Below are positions 23,457-34,976 of a stretch of DNA of 64,000 nucleotides, piece by piece. The stretch's first letter is position 1; each line of letters starts with the position of its first letter. The notes below the pieces were generated by a model. The model saw nothing but the letters and a program-made list of their open reading frames with translations, did not search any database and was not told the DNA's origin. A program made the translations under genes and the position numbers. The DNA lies in the NCBI RefSeq assembly GCF_001653235.2, contig NW_019154048.1, positions 248,001 to 312,000 of the forward strand, given 5' to 3'. This stretch comes from Pochonia chlamydosporia 170 (Eukaryota; Ascomycota; Sordariomycetes; Hypocreales; Clavicipitaceae).

Positions 23457-24550
23457 TCACATCCCCACACTCCTAAACAACCCGTCATACACATTGCCAA
23501 CCCACCCATCCGTCAATCCTCCCCTTGCAACGACTCCCAAGCCCCCAATCGCCCACAACGCCGCAACTCCAACCGCAACTCCATGGACGCCAAGCCACTT
23601 CCTCCTCCGCTGCCTCTTCGTCTTCTTATCCACGACGACGCTCTCCTTCCCTCGCCAGCCCTGTGTCGACGGCGCCATGCCGAGCCATCTTGCCAGACCC
23701 CATACCATGTGCCCACTCGCTGTGGCCAGTAGCCCCAGATACGCGAGTCTCGACGTAAACGGGTGTCTGGCAAAGCCGTGCGCAACGTAAGCCAGACCGA
23801 TATTAGAGCTATCCCCTTCAATGACCAGCGGTAGTATCCTATTCATGAATACATGCGCTCCGTAGAATAATGTGAATGCGTACCCAGAGATGGATATATA
23901 GCTCAACGACGGCCACAAACGTACGGCATTAACGCCGTCTTTTCCAGACAGCGCGTCTCGCATCCTATGCAGCGCGTACATGCCTGGCGTGCCACCGCCG
24001 TACCGCTTCATGTTTTGCCATCTTCGTAGTAGACGGAGAGCTACTCCGGATCCGACGTGTGCTATGACGGGGAGCGCGACGAGGAGCGGTTCTGTGATGG
24101 AGGTTTGGTAGATTTCGCGCGTCATGAGGAGGTAGGTTTCGGAGCCGGCGACGGAGCGGGTGATGGCTGGGATGAGAGACACGTTGGTGAGGTGGAGAGT
24201 GGTGAAGATTCCCATTGCGTAGGAAGAGTATTTTTGAATTCGGGTTACTGCAAATTGTTAGTATCAAACGTAGTAGCAATGCATGTGTTTTTTCACGGAC
24301 AGTAGTATATGGCACCATGACTACCACCCAAGCCGACATGGTTTGTTGTGCCTGCAGTGACAGTTGTACCACTGAGTATTGAGCCATTGCTTCCTTCTAA
24401 AGTATCGATTTCATCGGGAGAAAAGTCAATCTTCTTGTCTGCCGTCGATGGGGACGGCGAATCTATCGGCGAAGGGTCGAGTTGCAGGAGCGAGATGAGC
24501 GTCGCTTGGGAGTCTTTGTGGTGTAGGCTGTGCCTATCTGGGGTGTCCAT
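23457..24550 (-). CDS. mcp1: Mcp1-like mitochondrial outer-membrane protein
   Basis: Two exons: 24550-24301 and 24247-23457, joined by a 53-nt intron (donor GTCCGT, branch TACTAAC, acceptor GCAG), 346 aa. The N-terminal ~80 residues are soluble and acidic. From LTRIQKYSSYAMGIFTTLHL onward there are about five hydrophobic segments with conserved histidines (TLHLTN, IAHVG, GAHVF, AYVAHGFA, ASGHMVWG), the pattern of the Mcp1 / DUF1691 transmembrane family. In yeast, Mcp1 sits in the mitochondrial outer membrane, interacts with Vps13 and suppresses ERMES loss, so a role in mitochondrial lipid supply is expected. It is head to head with the zinc-finger gene, 273 bp apart. The family assignment rests on the membrane layout and motif similarity. 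Confidence 0.82.
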
Positions 24551-24823
24551 TGCGCTTCATACGGATACTATGAGCGATGCGACGATTTGACCTCGTGAGA
24601 TGTGTCGTTGAGCAGTGACGTCGAAGGACGAAATAATGCCTGGAGTTTGACGTGGTTTCAATGCTGCATCTGGTAAAGCTAATTCCGGGACCTGTCAGTG
24701 GCTGCAACCCCTGGAGCGGAGCCACCAACCGGGTCCATCAGACATTCAAATCAGAGCTCCAGCATTCAAGACTCCAAGCATTTCCATCAACATACACAGA
24801 ACCGCGAGAGCTTCATCGCCACC
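24551..24823. promoter_or_regulatory. Short bidirectional promoter (MCP1 / zinc-finger gene)
   Basis: Only 273 bp separate the start codons of two divergent genes, so both must be driven from here. No TATA box is obvious on either side. Confidence 0.6.
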
Positions 24824-25375
24824 ATGCCTCCCGTAAGAAACCCCGAGAACAACCCCAAATTCATCACTAACCGCCATTCACAGCGCCACCAAACCCTTCC
24901 CCCCGCGCAGACGTCCTCCGCGCGCGAGGCCCAAAAATCATTTTACTGCACGCTCTGCTCAAAAGGCTACTCCCGGATGAACGACTACGAAGCCCACCTC
25001 TCGAGCTACGACCACTCCCACAAGCAGCGCCTCAAGGACATGAAGGCCATGGTGAGGGATCCCAACGCCGGCGCGAGGGCACGAAAAGCCGAGGCCAAGG
25101 CCGACGGCATGGTGAGCATAAAGTTACCAGGCCAGGAGGGTGCTTCCGCCGGTGCAGGCGCAGGAGCAGGGTTTAAGAAGGGGGGGTTTAAAAAGAGCGG
25201 GTTTAAGAGCGCGTTTGCGCCGGCTGACGGTGTTGAGAAGGCGGTGCAGCCGGTCCCGAGTGCTGCTCCTCCTGCTGCTGTGCCTGTGAAGCCGGTAGTG
25301 AAGGATTCTCTTATGGAGAGTGATACCGAGGATGAGGGATACCAAGTTTACGATCCGCGATATCCGACTGATTGA
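24824..25375 (+). CDS. C2H2 (U1-like) zinc-finger protein
   Basis: The ATG in CACCATGCC (24824) opens a frame to the stop at 25373-25375. A 51-nt segment (24833-24883) has all signals of an intron: donor GTAAGA, branch CACTAAC, acceptor CACAG. It is a multiple of three without stops, so both forms are readable: 183 aa unspliced, or 166 aa spliced with MPP joined to RHQTLPPAQTSSAREAQ. I think the spliced form is real. One zinc finger is clear, FYCTLCSKGYSRMNDYEAHL with the second histidine in SYDHSHKQRL, the broad C2H2 form seen in U1C-like and RNA-binding fingers. A Lys/Ala-rich helix follows, then a Gly/Ala/Phe/Lys repeat (GFKKGGFKKSGFKSAF) and an acidic tail. A nuclear RNA- or DNA-binding role is inferred. 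Confidence 0.82.
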   Translation: MPPVRNPENNPKFITNRHSQRHQTLPPAQTSSAREAQKSFYCTLCSKGYSRMNDYEAHLSSYDHSHKQRLKDMKAMVRDPNAGARARKAEAKADGMVSIKLPGQEGASAGAGAGAGFKKGGFKKSGFKSAFAPADGVEKAVQPVPSAAPPAAVPVKPVVKDSLMESDTEDEGYQVYDPRYPTD

Positions 25376-25649
25376 GCACGACACGACACGACATGATGAA
25401 TTCACGACTTTGCGGTTCTTGGCGGATTTGTCGGCGCCAAAATAACGCCTATTTCATTGAGTAGGGGGATTTCACTACACTGGCTGACGGTGGCTCAATA
25501 CTCGAACCACTCGCCATATCTGCCATTGCTAACCCGTCATTACTTTGATGCCGAGACAAGCTCGACCTGGTATAGGTTTACATGCCATAAATCATAACTA
25601 AGTACTTTTTTCCGATCCGAACCAAACATCCATACGCCGGGCAGAGCCA

Positions 25650-28600
25650 TTACATGGGGGAGGTCTGTTGTGCCTGCGCCGCTTGGGGCGACACCTGTTG
25701 CTGTTGCACCTGTTGCACCTGTTGCTGTTGTTGCTGCTGCTGCATCCAGCGATACGAGTCAATGTGCGACAAGTCCTCCTCCAGGAGCCCCATCATGTTT
25801 CGGTTACCTGAGAACCAGTCTGCTATTTGCGCAGCTTGTCCACTCAGAGGTTGTGGGCCACCTGCGGCGTTGGTGTTTCCCATGGCCTGGTCCTCGGTGG
25901 GCATGAAGCCAAGCTGGCTGAGGTACATTTCGAACTCGTCGCCAATCGGGACCATGGTTTGGTCCTGTTGCTGCTGTGACTTGGCTTCCACGTAAAGGCC
26001 GGCCACGTCACACATGACTTGACATAGGCGATAGAGCTTCTCGATCGTCTCAGACGCGTCCCTTGCTTCGTCAAGGGAGTCTACGAATTCCTGCAGTAAG
26101 CGAAGGTCATCTAGTGACCCTGTTTCGATTACGTAGCAAAAGAGGACGAAGAATGGGGCGAATGGGGTGAGGAGGAGGTTCCTGAACGACGTGTATCAGC
26201 GTTTTATTTCACCAGAGGCAGAGAGAAGGGACATCCGCTTACCAATGAATATAAATTGATCGGAAGTAACCACCAATGGTGGATTTCTTTGTGCACTCCT
26301 GGTGAACCTTCATGGCCTTTCGCGCCGTTGCCAAGCACTCGTCGCAAAACCGGCTCACTGAACCTTCCGGTGCAGGAATCACGCGATACACGAGCGTAAG
26401 AGTGACTTGAAACTGGACCTCGTCACCTCGCAAGAAAACATCAACGAGGTCCGAGGAATTTACGGCCTTGAGGTAGTCGTACGTTTGGTTGCGAGCCTCA
26501 TCGGCTTCGATCTCGAACTTCCTGCACTCACTTGCTAGGGCTCTTGCTCTTTCTACAAGCTCTCCAGGAGGACTTTTCAAGGCGCTTGGACTGTACAACT
26601 GTTCATATATCCGACTTTGCAGGTAGCTCATCTTGATCCAGAGCGTTGGAATCGTCGATGAATCTTCTTGACCTAAACCGTCAAACTCAAACACACGTGG
26701 GATGTCAATGTCGCACTCGTGGATGACTGGAGATCGACCCAGTCGAAGGCCAAGGCCCTTGTCGAGAGTGTATACATGCCAGAAGAGTATTCGCTTCAGT
26801 TTTGCTGTTGCCGGGGGATCATATTTGAGTGACTCTGACCGGTGAAACCCTCCCGTTTGGCAGAGTTGAGCCGCCATACATGACAGGTGCCATGCGACGG
26901 AAGGACGCGACACATCTACAGCGTATAGGGCCTGTATCACTTGTTAGACGGTATATCACACACATGTAAGGGTGAAAGACTTACACCCAGCAGCAAAGCT
27001 TGCACATTTTCGACCCTGGTTGCCAAAAACAAATGGGTATTCGCTAGAGCAGTCTCAAGGTTCGCCTGGCTCTGGCGCATATATGCATGATACTCATCCC
27101 GCGCCATGGGGTCGGTGGCGAGTGAGTTTTGCTCCATGAAAAGGTTATAGAGCATAGCATTCACGATTATGAATGTGGCATCAGAAAATTCTTCCGTTGC
27201 AAAATACACTCTGCGACACAGACCGGTGAAGTCTGGCAGGCCCACAAGCGAGCACATAATTGTGAACAACGTTGGCGGAGCAGCTTGAGATTGTTAGCTT
27301 GCTATGGCCTAGAAGGAAGGAAATAGGCAATACCTTTAGCATGTTTCAAGAGGCTGACCACTGCCTGCATCGGCGGCATGGGAAGTTTGGATATACCACC
27401 CGGTGGCACGGGCTTTTGCAGCGGGAACCGTGGGCCATGACTTATCGATCGGCGCTTTTGCATCTCAACCAATTGACTTAGGTTGTTTAAACCAGCAGCC
27501 ATCTTGGGATTCACCTCACGAAGAGATGTCCTCTTGACGGCGCTCTCGAGGAACTCGCTGGCGAATGTGGTATGGGCAATCAAGCCCGTGTCACCGCCAT
27601 ACGCTGATTCATCGTCGCTGCTGTCATAATCGCCGGTGGACGCAGCAGTTGGAATACTGCTACTACCTGTCTGAGGCGTGCTCCCTACCGCCGTTGGGTC
27701 AAATTGAAACTGAATTGGTGCAGCCGGGTTGGCAATGCTCTTGAGGAGGACCTCAATATTGCCAAGCCGGCTTTCGATCTGATCAATCTTTTTCTCACTG
27801 TCGGTGCGGTAAGAGTAGTTTACAATGTCAGCAGTTTCTTCTTGCCAAATAACGGCATGGGGACATGTGAGAACACGTTTGACGACTGGCATCTGCATAA
27901 TGGCACGAAGGGTGTTGTCAAGTTGAGGAGGCCATGATGATGGAAGAGAACGAAGCGGGTGGGTGAAGCGAAGACAAGAAAGCAAAGAAATCAAGGAGCC
28001 AAGTACGCAACAGATGGCGCAAACAAGATGGATTTGGAGTGCTTGAAGGGGCTATCAAAGGCTAACGACGGGAGGGTGGCAGACGAACTATTGAGATGAA
28101 ATAAGAACACGTTGTCGGGGTTCTTTTGGCCGTTGGCCGGCGCCAGTGGAGGTGCAAGATCTTTTAGCCGTGCGGCAATTTGAACATGGCCAGTCTTTAT
28201 CACAGCGAATCTATATACGGGACATAGTGAAGCTACATGTCAGCCTTGTATGATCTGAATGGCGGAATGGGGAGGTTCGGTTTCTCGCGACGCGGAAGCC
28301 AAGCTGGCAATGTAGCCAAGAGCAGCCTGCCAAGCTAAGATGTATGGGAGGATATGAAAGGAGAGAGGGTGATGAAACACGAAGGATAGTAAGGGATATG
28401 GAATTTCGGGCATGAATGTGAGATGGATGAATGAATGTACACTCAATCCCCCATTGCCGGCCACCCTGGGGCTGGTGAGGTTGTAGTATGACGTACCTTT
28501 CTTAGTCGGCATTGATCACACTAAAGAAGCAATTAGATCTGGCTGTTAGTGCGGATGCTCTTCGATCTATTGCAGGGATAAGGACTCTAGAAACAAGCTT

Positions 28601-28929
28601 GTTTCTAGCAACACATGGGAATGATAGCAAGAGACAAACAAAGAGGGAGGCACGGTGGCGGATCCGGCACGGAGTGACACGGTGATGCGGTGACACGGGG
28701 ACACAACGGCACGGACCCGAGAACCTTCGGATGTGATGGATAGAGAGACGAGATTCAATTCGCACCGGCTCCCTGTCTTTGCCTTGTCTGCTCACATTTC
28801 GAATGTGCCTTGACAGGATGAGGATGCGGCTTGGATGCAACTTACAGCACGTCGGCCGGTGGGATCGTCGGCGGCCGCGGAGACAGCTCCTCCGTGAGCC
28901 AGACCCAAGCCCTGGGCCGTACTCTGCAT
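25650..28929 (-). CDS. Zn2Cys6 transcription factor with fungal_trans domain
   Basis: Seven exons: 28929-28846, 28520-28497, 28210-28089, 27797-27334, 27283-26985, 26931-26243 and 26181-25650; all phases agree, giving 737 aa. The zinc cluster starts at residue 29 and is split over two exons: micro-exon 2 (24 nt) encodes exactly CDQCRLRK, exon 3 continues IRCDKDWPCSNCRTAKRSC. A short coiled linker follows (YEKKIDQIESRLGNIEVLL). The fungal_trans domain is spread over exons 5-6, with ALYAVDVSRPSVAWHLSCMA, CQTGGFHR and LFWHVYTLDKGLGLRLGRSP. The C-terminus is glutamine-rich. The first three introns are 286-325 nt, long for this genome; intron 3 uses the rare donor GTTCGT. The protein is nuclear and binds CGG-containing sites; target genes are unknown. 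The next gene (ABC exporter) is divergent, 1.5 kb away. Confidence 0.92.
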
Positions 28930-30447
28930 GGCTCTTCTTTTGGAGGTTTTGACTTGGAGTTTAAAGTGATGTGATGGGTTGGGGTTGGTTTAGGCTAGGT
29001 GGGCAGTCTGTGGTAGTCTGTCGCTGATGAATAAGACGGTTGACTGTTCCAGTGGTAGGATGTGAAGGGGGCCGCTGGAGCTGTCGAATTAGATGTAAGA
29101 CTGGTTCAAGCGGATGTTGGTGTCGGATTCCATTCCAACTTTGTCGAGATTGGCGGAGTGCCACCAAACAAGAGTGCCAGCGTCAAGTAAATGGTGATGG
29201 TTTCTCTTTTTTTCTGGGTCATCGGCTTGGATGCGTACGCAGGTGCAAAGTAATGACGACAGCGGCCCTGGACGTTTTGCCTTTTTGCTTTACCTACCGC
29301 CCTGGGCTTGTTGGACGGGGAGAGTGAATAGGAAGATAGACTCGACCAGACGTTGTGGTGTAGGGACGGACATGGAGCTGGAGCTGGAGCTGAAGCTGGG
29401 GACGCAGAGTGCGCAGAGACGATGGCTGCTCGGAGTTGATTGGATTAAAGGCAAATCTGTTTGCCATATGACCACACTCACCGTCTCGGAGCCCGCGGCC
29501 ACCGCGGCTGCCGTTCACACTGATGGGTTCCATGGCTGCGTTGCTCTTGCACGTTTGACCATTTTTTTCTCCGTTTTGAGGCAAGTGGGCATCGGTTGTT
29601 CAGCCGACTATGCCAGATGGGGGTTTAGTTTCCAAAGCTTCCGCACAGCTCCGCATCTGTTGGTTTCACGGTTGTCTGTGGCACAGACAAAGCTACAGTA
29701 TTCAATCTTGTGCTGCTTCCACGTCAACTTGTACAATGATCTTACAATTCGTTACATTCGATAAGATTCCGGTTCAATAGCAATGCCCCGATCTCCACGC
29801 CGGTGTCATCTTCTTACTCAATCGGATTCGAGAATTTCTTATTCCAATGGTTAATGCTCCGCCTCTGAGTCCTCTGGTGCGACCCCATTCCAAGCCCCAA
29901 GTACAAAGGATTTTCAACTCTGACCCTGACCCTGACCAATGTCCGCAAGGCTAGGCCATTGATTGCCATGCAATCTGCGGAGTGGGCAATCAAGCCTTGA
30001 CTAGCAAGACATGCTCCGTTGACTCATCTCTATGCAAGATGGGTAGCTCAGATAGCTACCCAAGAGACAGGGCTGCATGGTCGCTTACGACAACATGGGA
30101 TCGGCAGCGTGTTCCGTGACGTAGAGTTCCGAATGAGCCAGACTCCGTCAGCTTTTATCCTAAACCAGACACATACGACATGCCAAGTCTCCAGAGCCAG
30201 GTTCAATTTCTAGTACCTTGGGATCTTGCGTTTGGAACGTGGCTCTTTCAAAAACTGCTTCGCCTCCATGATTTCTTCCTCGCACAACAACAGCTATATC
30301 ATCCATTGGAACTGCTTCGGTAGCAGTAGAAAATCAACCTCCACAATCTTCATGAAGCACTCTCTTCAGAACTATAAACCCGGTCCTCTTCACACCAGCT
30401 TGAGATAAACTGCCTGATCATAGGTCGTTGGCCATCTATCTCTACCT
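28930..30447. promoter_or_regulatory. Divergent upstream region of the Zn2Cys6 and ABC exporter genes
   Basis: A 1.5-kb region without a supported exon. It includes an AGCTGG/AGCTGA repeat at about 29373-29400 and a TATA box 70 bp before the ABC start. Open frames such as 29231-29764 are rejected for lack of any signal. Confidence 0.5.
30373..30378 (+). promoter_or_regulatory. TATA box of ABC exporter gene
   Basis: TATAAA lies 70 bp before the start codon at 30448, at a distance fitting a fungal core promoter. Confidence 0.45.
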
Positions 30448-33400
30448 ATGCCCGAGGACAAAAATGAGGCGGCAATCGCTGCCAGCCCGCCGCATTCAGG
30501 CGACACCGACAAGTCCATCACCATTGATTCTAATAGTGCCGACCAAACGGACGGAAAGAAGGAGGGCCAAGATGAAGCAAGCTCAAGCTTCAAGTCTTTC
30601 CTAGTAAGTCGCGATCGAGCACTACCATGCTGTAGTCACATAACTGACCAGCAATATAGCGAGTATTCACATACAACGATCGCCTGGGATGGGTCTTGAA
30701 CATTATCGCCTGTTTGGGTATGATTGGGGCTGGCACAGTCTTACCGTTAATGGATGTTGTGTTTGGAAAGTTTGTCAACACATTTAACAACTTCGTCATT
30801 GGAAAACTGTCACCTGGGGAGTATATGGATGAAGTCAGTCGATTCACGTAAGTCTTGGTCGGTGTTCCTTGTGCATGCCAAGCTAACCCCAAGCTCGCCT
30901 AGTTTGTATTTTGTGTACCTTTTCATCGCCAGATTTTGCCTAACTTACGTTTGGACGGTTAGTTTCTATGCATGTCGTCGCGTCTTGCCCAAGTATTAAC
31001 TTAATAGGTCCTTGTCAATATCACGGCGATACGCACCACCAAACAACTGCGAGTCGACTTTGTGCGCCAGACGTTGCGCCAAGAGATATCATTCTTCGAC
31101 AATCCTTCTTCCTCAGTATCGAGCCAAATCACCACTAATGGTAACCTTGTCAACCATGGCATCTCGGAGAAATTGGGACTCGTCATCCAGGCGCTCTCCA
31201 TGTTTGTCTCGGCCTTTGTCGTCGCCTTTATCGTCCAATGGAAGTTGACTCTCATCACACTGGCTATCGTCCCAGTCAACACCGTCGTCACATTGGGCTG
31301 CATATACGTGGATGCATTATATGAGTATAGAATGTTTGACATCTATGCCGAATCGGGGTCGCTGGCGGAAGAAGCATTTGCGACGATCCGGACTGCCCAC
31401 GCATTCTGGGCTTTCCCAAAGCTGTCGATGCGATTCGATAGAATACTGGAGAGAGCTAGACAAATTGGCAAGAAAAAGTCTTTAGTCTACGCTATTCTGT
31501 TTCCCATTGAGTTTTTCAGTGTCATTGCCGGCTACGCTTTGGCCTTCTGGCAGGGCATGAGGATGTATTCCACTGGCGAAATTCATGATCCAGGCACTGT
31601 CGTTACGTGAGTAATGAATGTGATCATCACTGCCGAGAACTTCTGCTAAGCCAAAATTAGGGTCATTTTTGCTGTCTTGGTCGCAGCCCAGGCCCTTACC
31701 CAGATTGCACCTCAGACCATTGCCATTTCCAAAGCGATGGCCGCAGCCCAAGACTTGTTCTCCATCATCGACCGGAAATCTGCAATCGACTCACTCTCTG
31801 ATGGTGGGGAGACCATTGACGGTTTCAAGGGCGACATCAAATTGCGGGGAGTGCGATTCTCATACCCATCCCGGCCAGGTGTGCCTATCCTCCATGGCCT
31901 GGACTTGGATATTCCATCAGATAAGACGACTGCCCTGGTTGGTGCTAGTGGCTCGGGAAAGAGCACTATTTTTGGACTTCTGGAGCGCTGGTATTCGTAT
32001 TCTGCTGGACTTATCACCTTGGACGGCTACAAGTTGGAGGACCTCAATTTGCGATGGCTAAGGACCAACATACGACTCGTTCAACAAGAACCCACTCTAT
32101 TCAGTGGCAGCATATACCAAAATGTCGTTGATGGGCTGACGGGCACTAACAAGGAAGATTTGCCATTCGAGGAGAAGCGATCTCTTGTGGTAGAGGCTTG
32201 CAAAGCCGCTTTTGCGCATGACTTCATTCAAGACCTGCCAAATGAATATGATACTTGGATTGGTGAGCGTGGCGCGTCGCTCTCTGGAGGCCAAAAGCAG
32301 CGAATCGTCATTGCGCGGAGCATAATTGCCAACCCCAAGGTGCTACTATTAGACGAAGCCACCAGCGCATTAGATCCAAATGCCGAAAAAATCGTTCAGG
32401 CCGCACTAAACAATGTCGCTAAAGGCCGAACCATGATCGTTATTGCTCATAGATTGTCCACAATTCAGGATGCGGACAATATTGTGGTCATGTCCAAGGG
32501 CGAAACCATCGAAAACGGAACCCACTCAGAGCTGATTCAACTCGGCGGAGCCTATGCTAGGCTCGTTCGAGCCCAGGATCTCGGCAAGAAGTCTGATTCC
32601 GTCGGAGATGAATCCGAGGATGACACGGACGGACCTGTTGTTGACATGGATAAAGAAGTCACGCGGGTTTCAACAACTGGGAGTATGCGTGTCGATAGCG
32701 CGGATGGTGGCAAGAAGTATGGCCTTCTTCATGGGCTAATCCTGATTCTCAAAGAACAAAAGACGTTGTGGTGGCCTAGCTTTATTATCTTCTTGACCTG
32801 TGTTGCAGGAGGTGAGTTGACCAGGTTGAATGTTTTAATGACCTCATTGCTAACCATTGTTTTAGGCGGTACCTATCCGGCGCTTGCCGTCTTATTCTCC
32901 AAGACAATGTCTGCATTTGAAACCGTCGACGTTAAGAAGGCCAACTTTTTCGCCCTGATGTTCTTTGTGGTAGCGTTGGGAAATCTTGTCCTGTACGCCG
33001 TTGCTGGATGGCTGGCCAATATTGTTGCGCAGGTAAGCAAAATAGCCGCCTCTCACTCCCCTTATGGAATTGACTGACCAATTCGTAATCCAGACTATCA
33101 TGAAGTTTTACCGCGCCGAAATCTTCAACAATACGCTGCGACAAGACATGCCATTCTTTGACAAGCCGGAGAACGGAACGGGAGCTCTGGTGGCCAGACT
33201 CTCTTCAGAACCCACAAGTCTCCAAGAACTATTGTCGATGAATATTGCCCTTCTTATCATCTGCATTGTAAACCTTGTTGCTAGCTGTATCCTTGCCATC
33301 GTATCGGGATGGAAGCTGGGCATGGTTCTCACATTCGGCGCTCTCCCCTTTGTCGTTGGATCAGGATACATGCGAATACGACTTGAGTTCAAATTCGAAG

Positions 33401-34620
33401 AAGATACAGTGGAGCGCTTCGCCAAGAGCAGCGCGGTGGCAGCCGAAGCGGTCATGGGTATTCGGACAGTGTCATCCCTGGCACTGGAGCAAGCCGTCGT
33501 TGAGCGTTATAACGAGAAATTACAGGGCATCGCGCGGCAAGCCATTGGAAACCTCGGGTTCAAGATGTTTTTCTACGCACTTAGTCAATCCGTCTCATTG
33601 CTTGCGATGGGACTAGGCTTCTGGTATGGTGGTAAGCTTGTGTCCACTGGCGAGTACACTTCTAGCCAGTTCTACATTGTCTTCATCGCCATCGTCTTCT
33701 CAGGCGAAGCAGCTGCCATGTTATTCCAATTCACAACCAGCATCACCAAAGCAGGCACAGCGATGAACTACATCTTCCGCCTGCGCCGCGAGCGAGTCCT
33801 GTTTGACGACCTGGACGGCGATTCTCAACCCGAAAGCACAATGACTGAAAAGCTACCGAGTGGAAAGGGCACCGAAATGGCGTTCGACAACGTGCAGTTC
33901 TCCTATCCGCTGCGGCCCAAACTAAAGGTACTCCGGGGGATTGACGCTACCATAAAGTCTGGTAAAATGGTTGCCTTTGTAGGCGCTTCTGGCTGCGGAA
34001 AATCCACCATGATAGCACTTCTACAGCGCTTTTATGATCCTACGAGCGGCGAGCTCCGCGCTAATAACCAAGACGTCAAAACTCTTGATAGGTGTAAATA
34101 CCGTCGTGATATTGCACTTGTTCAGCAAGAGCCCGTTCTATATCAAGGATCTATACGAGAGAACATCTCTCTTGGCATTGAGAGGGGCAATCCATCAGAG
34201 GCCGACATCATTGAGGCATGTAAAAACGCCAATGTGTGGGATTTCGTCGCTTCCCTCCCTGAAGGCCTCGACACGCCATGCGGTAACCAGGGTCTATCAC
34301 TATCTGGTGGTCAACGGCAGCGCATCGCCATTGCGAGGGCATTAATTCGCAAGCCCCGATTGTTGTTGCTCGACGAGGCAACCAGTGCACTGGATACCGA
34401 ATCTGAAAAGGTTGTTAAAGAGGCTTTGGATCGTGCGGCAGAGGGCAGGACGACTATTGCGGTTGCCCATCGGTTGAGCACCATTCGGGACGCGGATGCC
34501 ATTGCTGTTTTTGCAAGGGGGAATATCGTTGAACTCGGTACACATGATGAGTTGTTGGATAGAAAGGGCATGTATTACGAGATGGTGCTGGGCCAGTCAT
34601 TGGATCGGGAGGCAGCATGA
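30448..34620 (+). CDS. ABCB-type full-size ABC exporter (multidrug/Ste6-like)
   Basis: Seven exons: 30448-30603, 30660-30847, 30903-30957, 31008-31606, 31661-32811, 32866-33032 and 33094-34620, 1280 aa; each intron is 50-61 nt and phases agree. Architecture is TMD1-NBD1-TMD2-NBD2. NBD1 has Walker A GASGSGKST (about residue 426), signature LSGGQKQR and Walker B VLLLDEATSALD. NBD2 has GASGCGKST (about 1068), LSGGQRQR and LLLLDEATSALD; Q-loops (VQQEP) and H-loops (IAHRLST, VAHRLST) are present in both, so both sites look active. The TMDs have about six spans each, with the usual long intracellular loops (ETVDVKKANFF precedes the second set). Such pumps export hydrophobic compounds, lipids or peptide pheromone at the plasma membrane. 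Its place beside a catabolic-looking block suggests efflux of a toxic substrate or product; the actual substrate is unknown. Confidence 0.95.
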
Positions 34621-34976
34621 TGCTTTATGTCCTACTGTACTATACGGAGTACGGGATTGTATATGGAATCAGGTTTAAAGGTTTGCATGCATGTGGGAGG
34701 GAAAAAACATCTCCATTCATGTTTGGGCGTTTGGTTCATCTCGCTGGTTTAAAAGCTAGACAATACACTACTCTGACTATACGGTTCACGAAATGTAGGG
34801 TCGGTTCAAGCTGACTTGCAGCATTGGCCATGGCATAACAAGTACTTGTGATAGCAATTATTCCCTTGGACCTTTTTCAGGAGCGCTATTTGACAGGCCA
34901 AACATACTTCAACATGTTACGTCGACAAAAAAAGAGACTCATCAGACGGATCAACCAGAATCGTTTGTTTTCAAGC
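34621..34976. other. Short convergent intergenic region
   Basis: Holds the 3' ends of the ABC gene and of the broken kinase. It includes TACGGAGTA at 34643-34651, 23 bp after the ABC stop codon. Nothing else seen. Confidence 0.5.

Noticed and set aside
29231..29764. 177-codon frame between zinc-cluster and ABC genes
   Set aside because: No domain or signal; overlaps repeat-like AGCTGG words.
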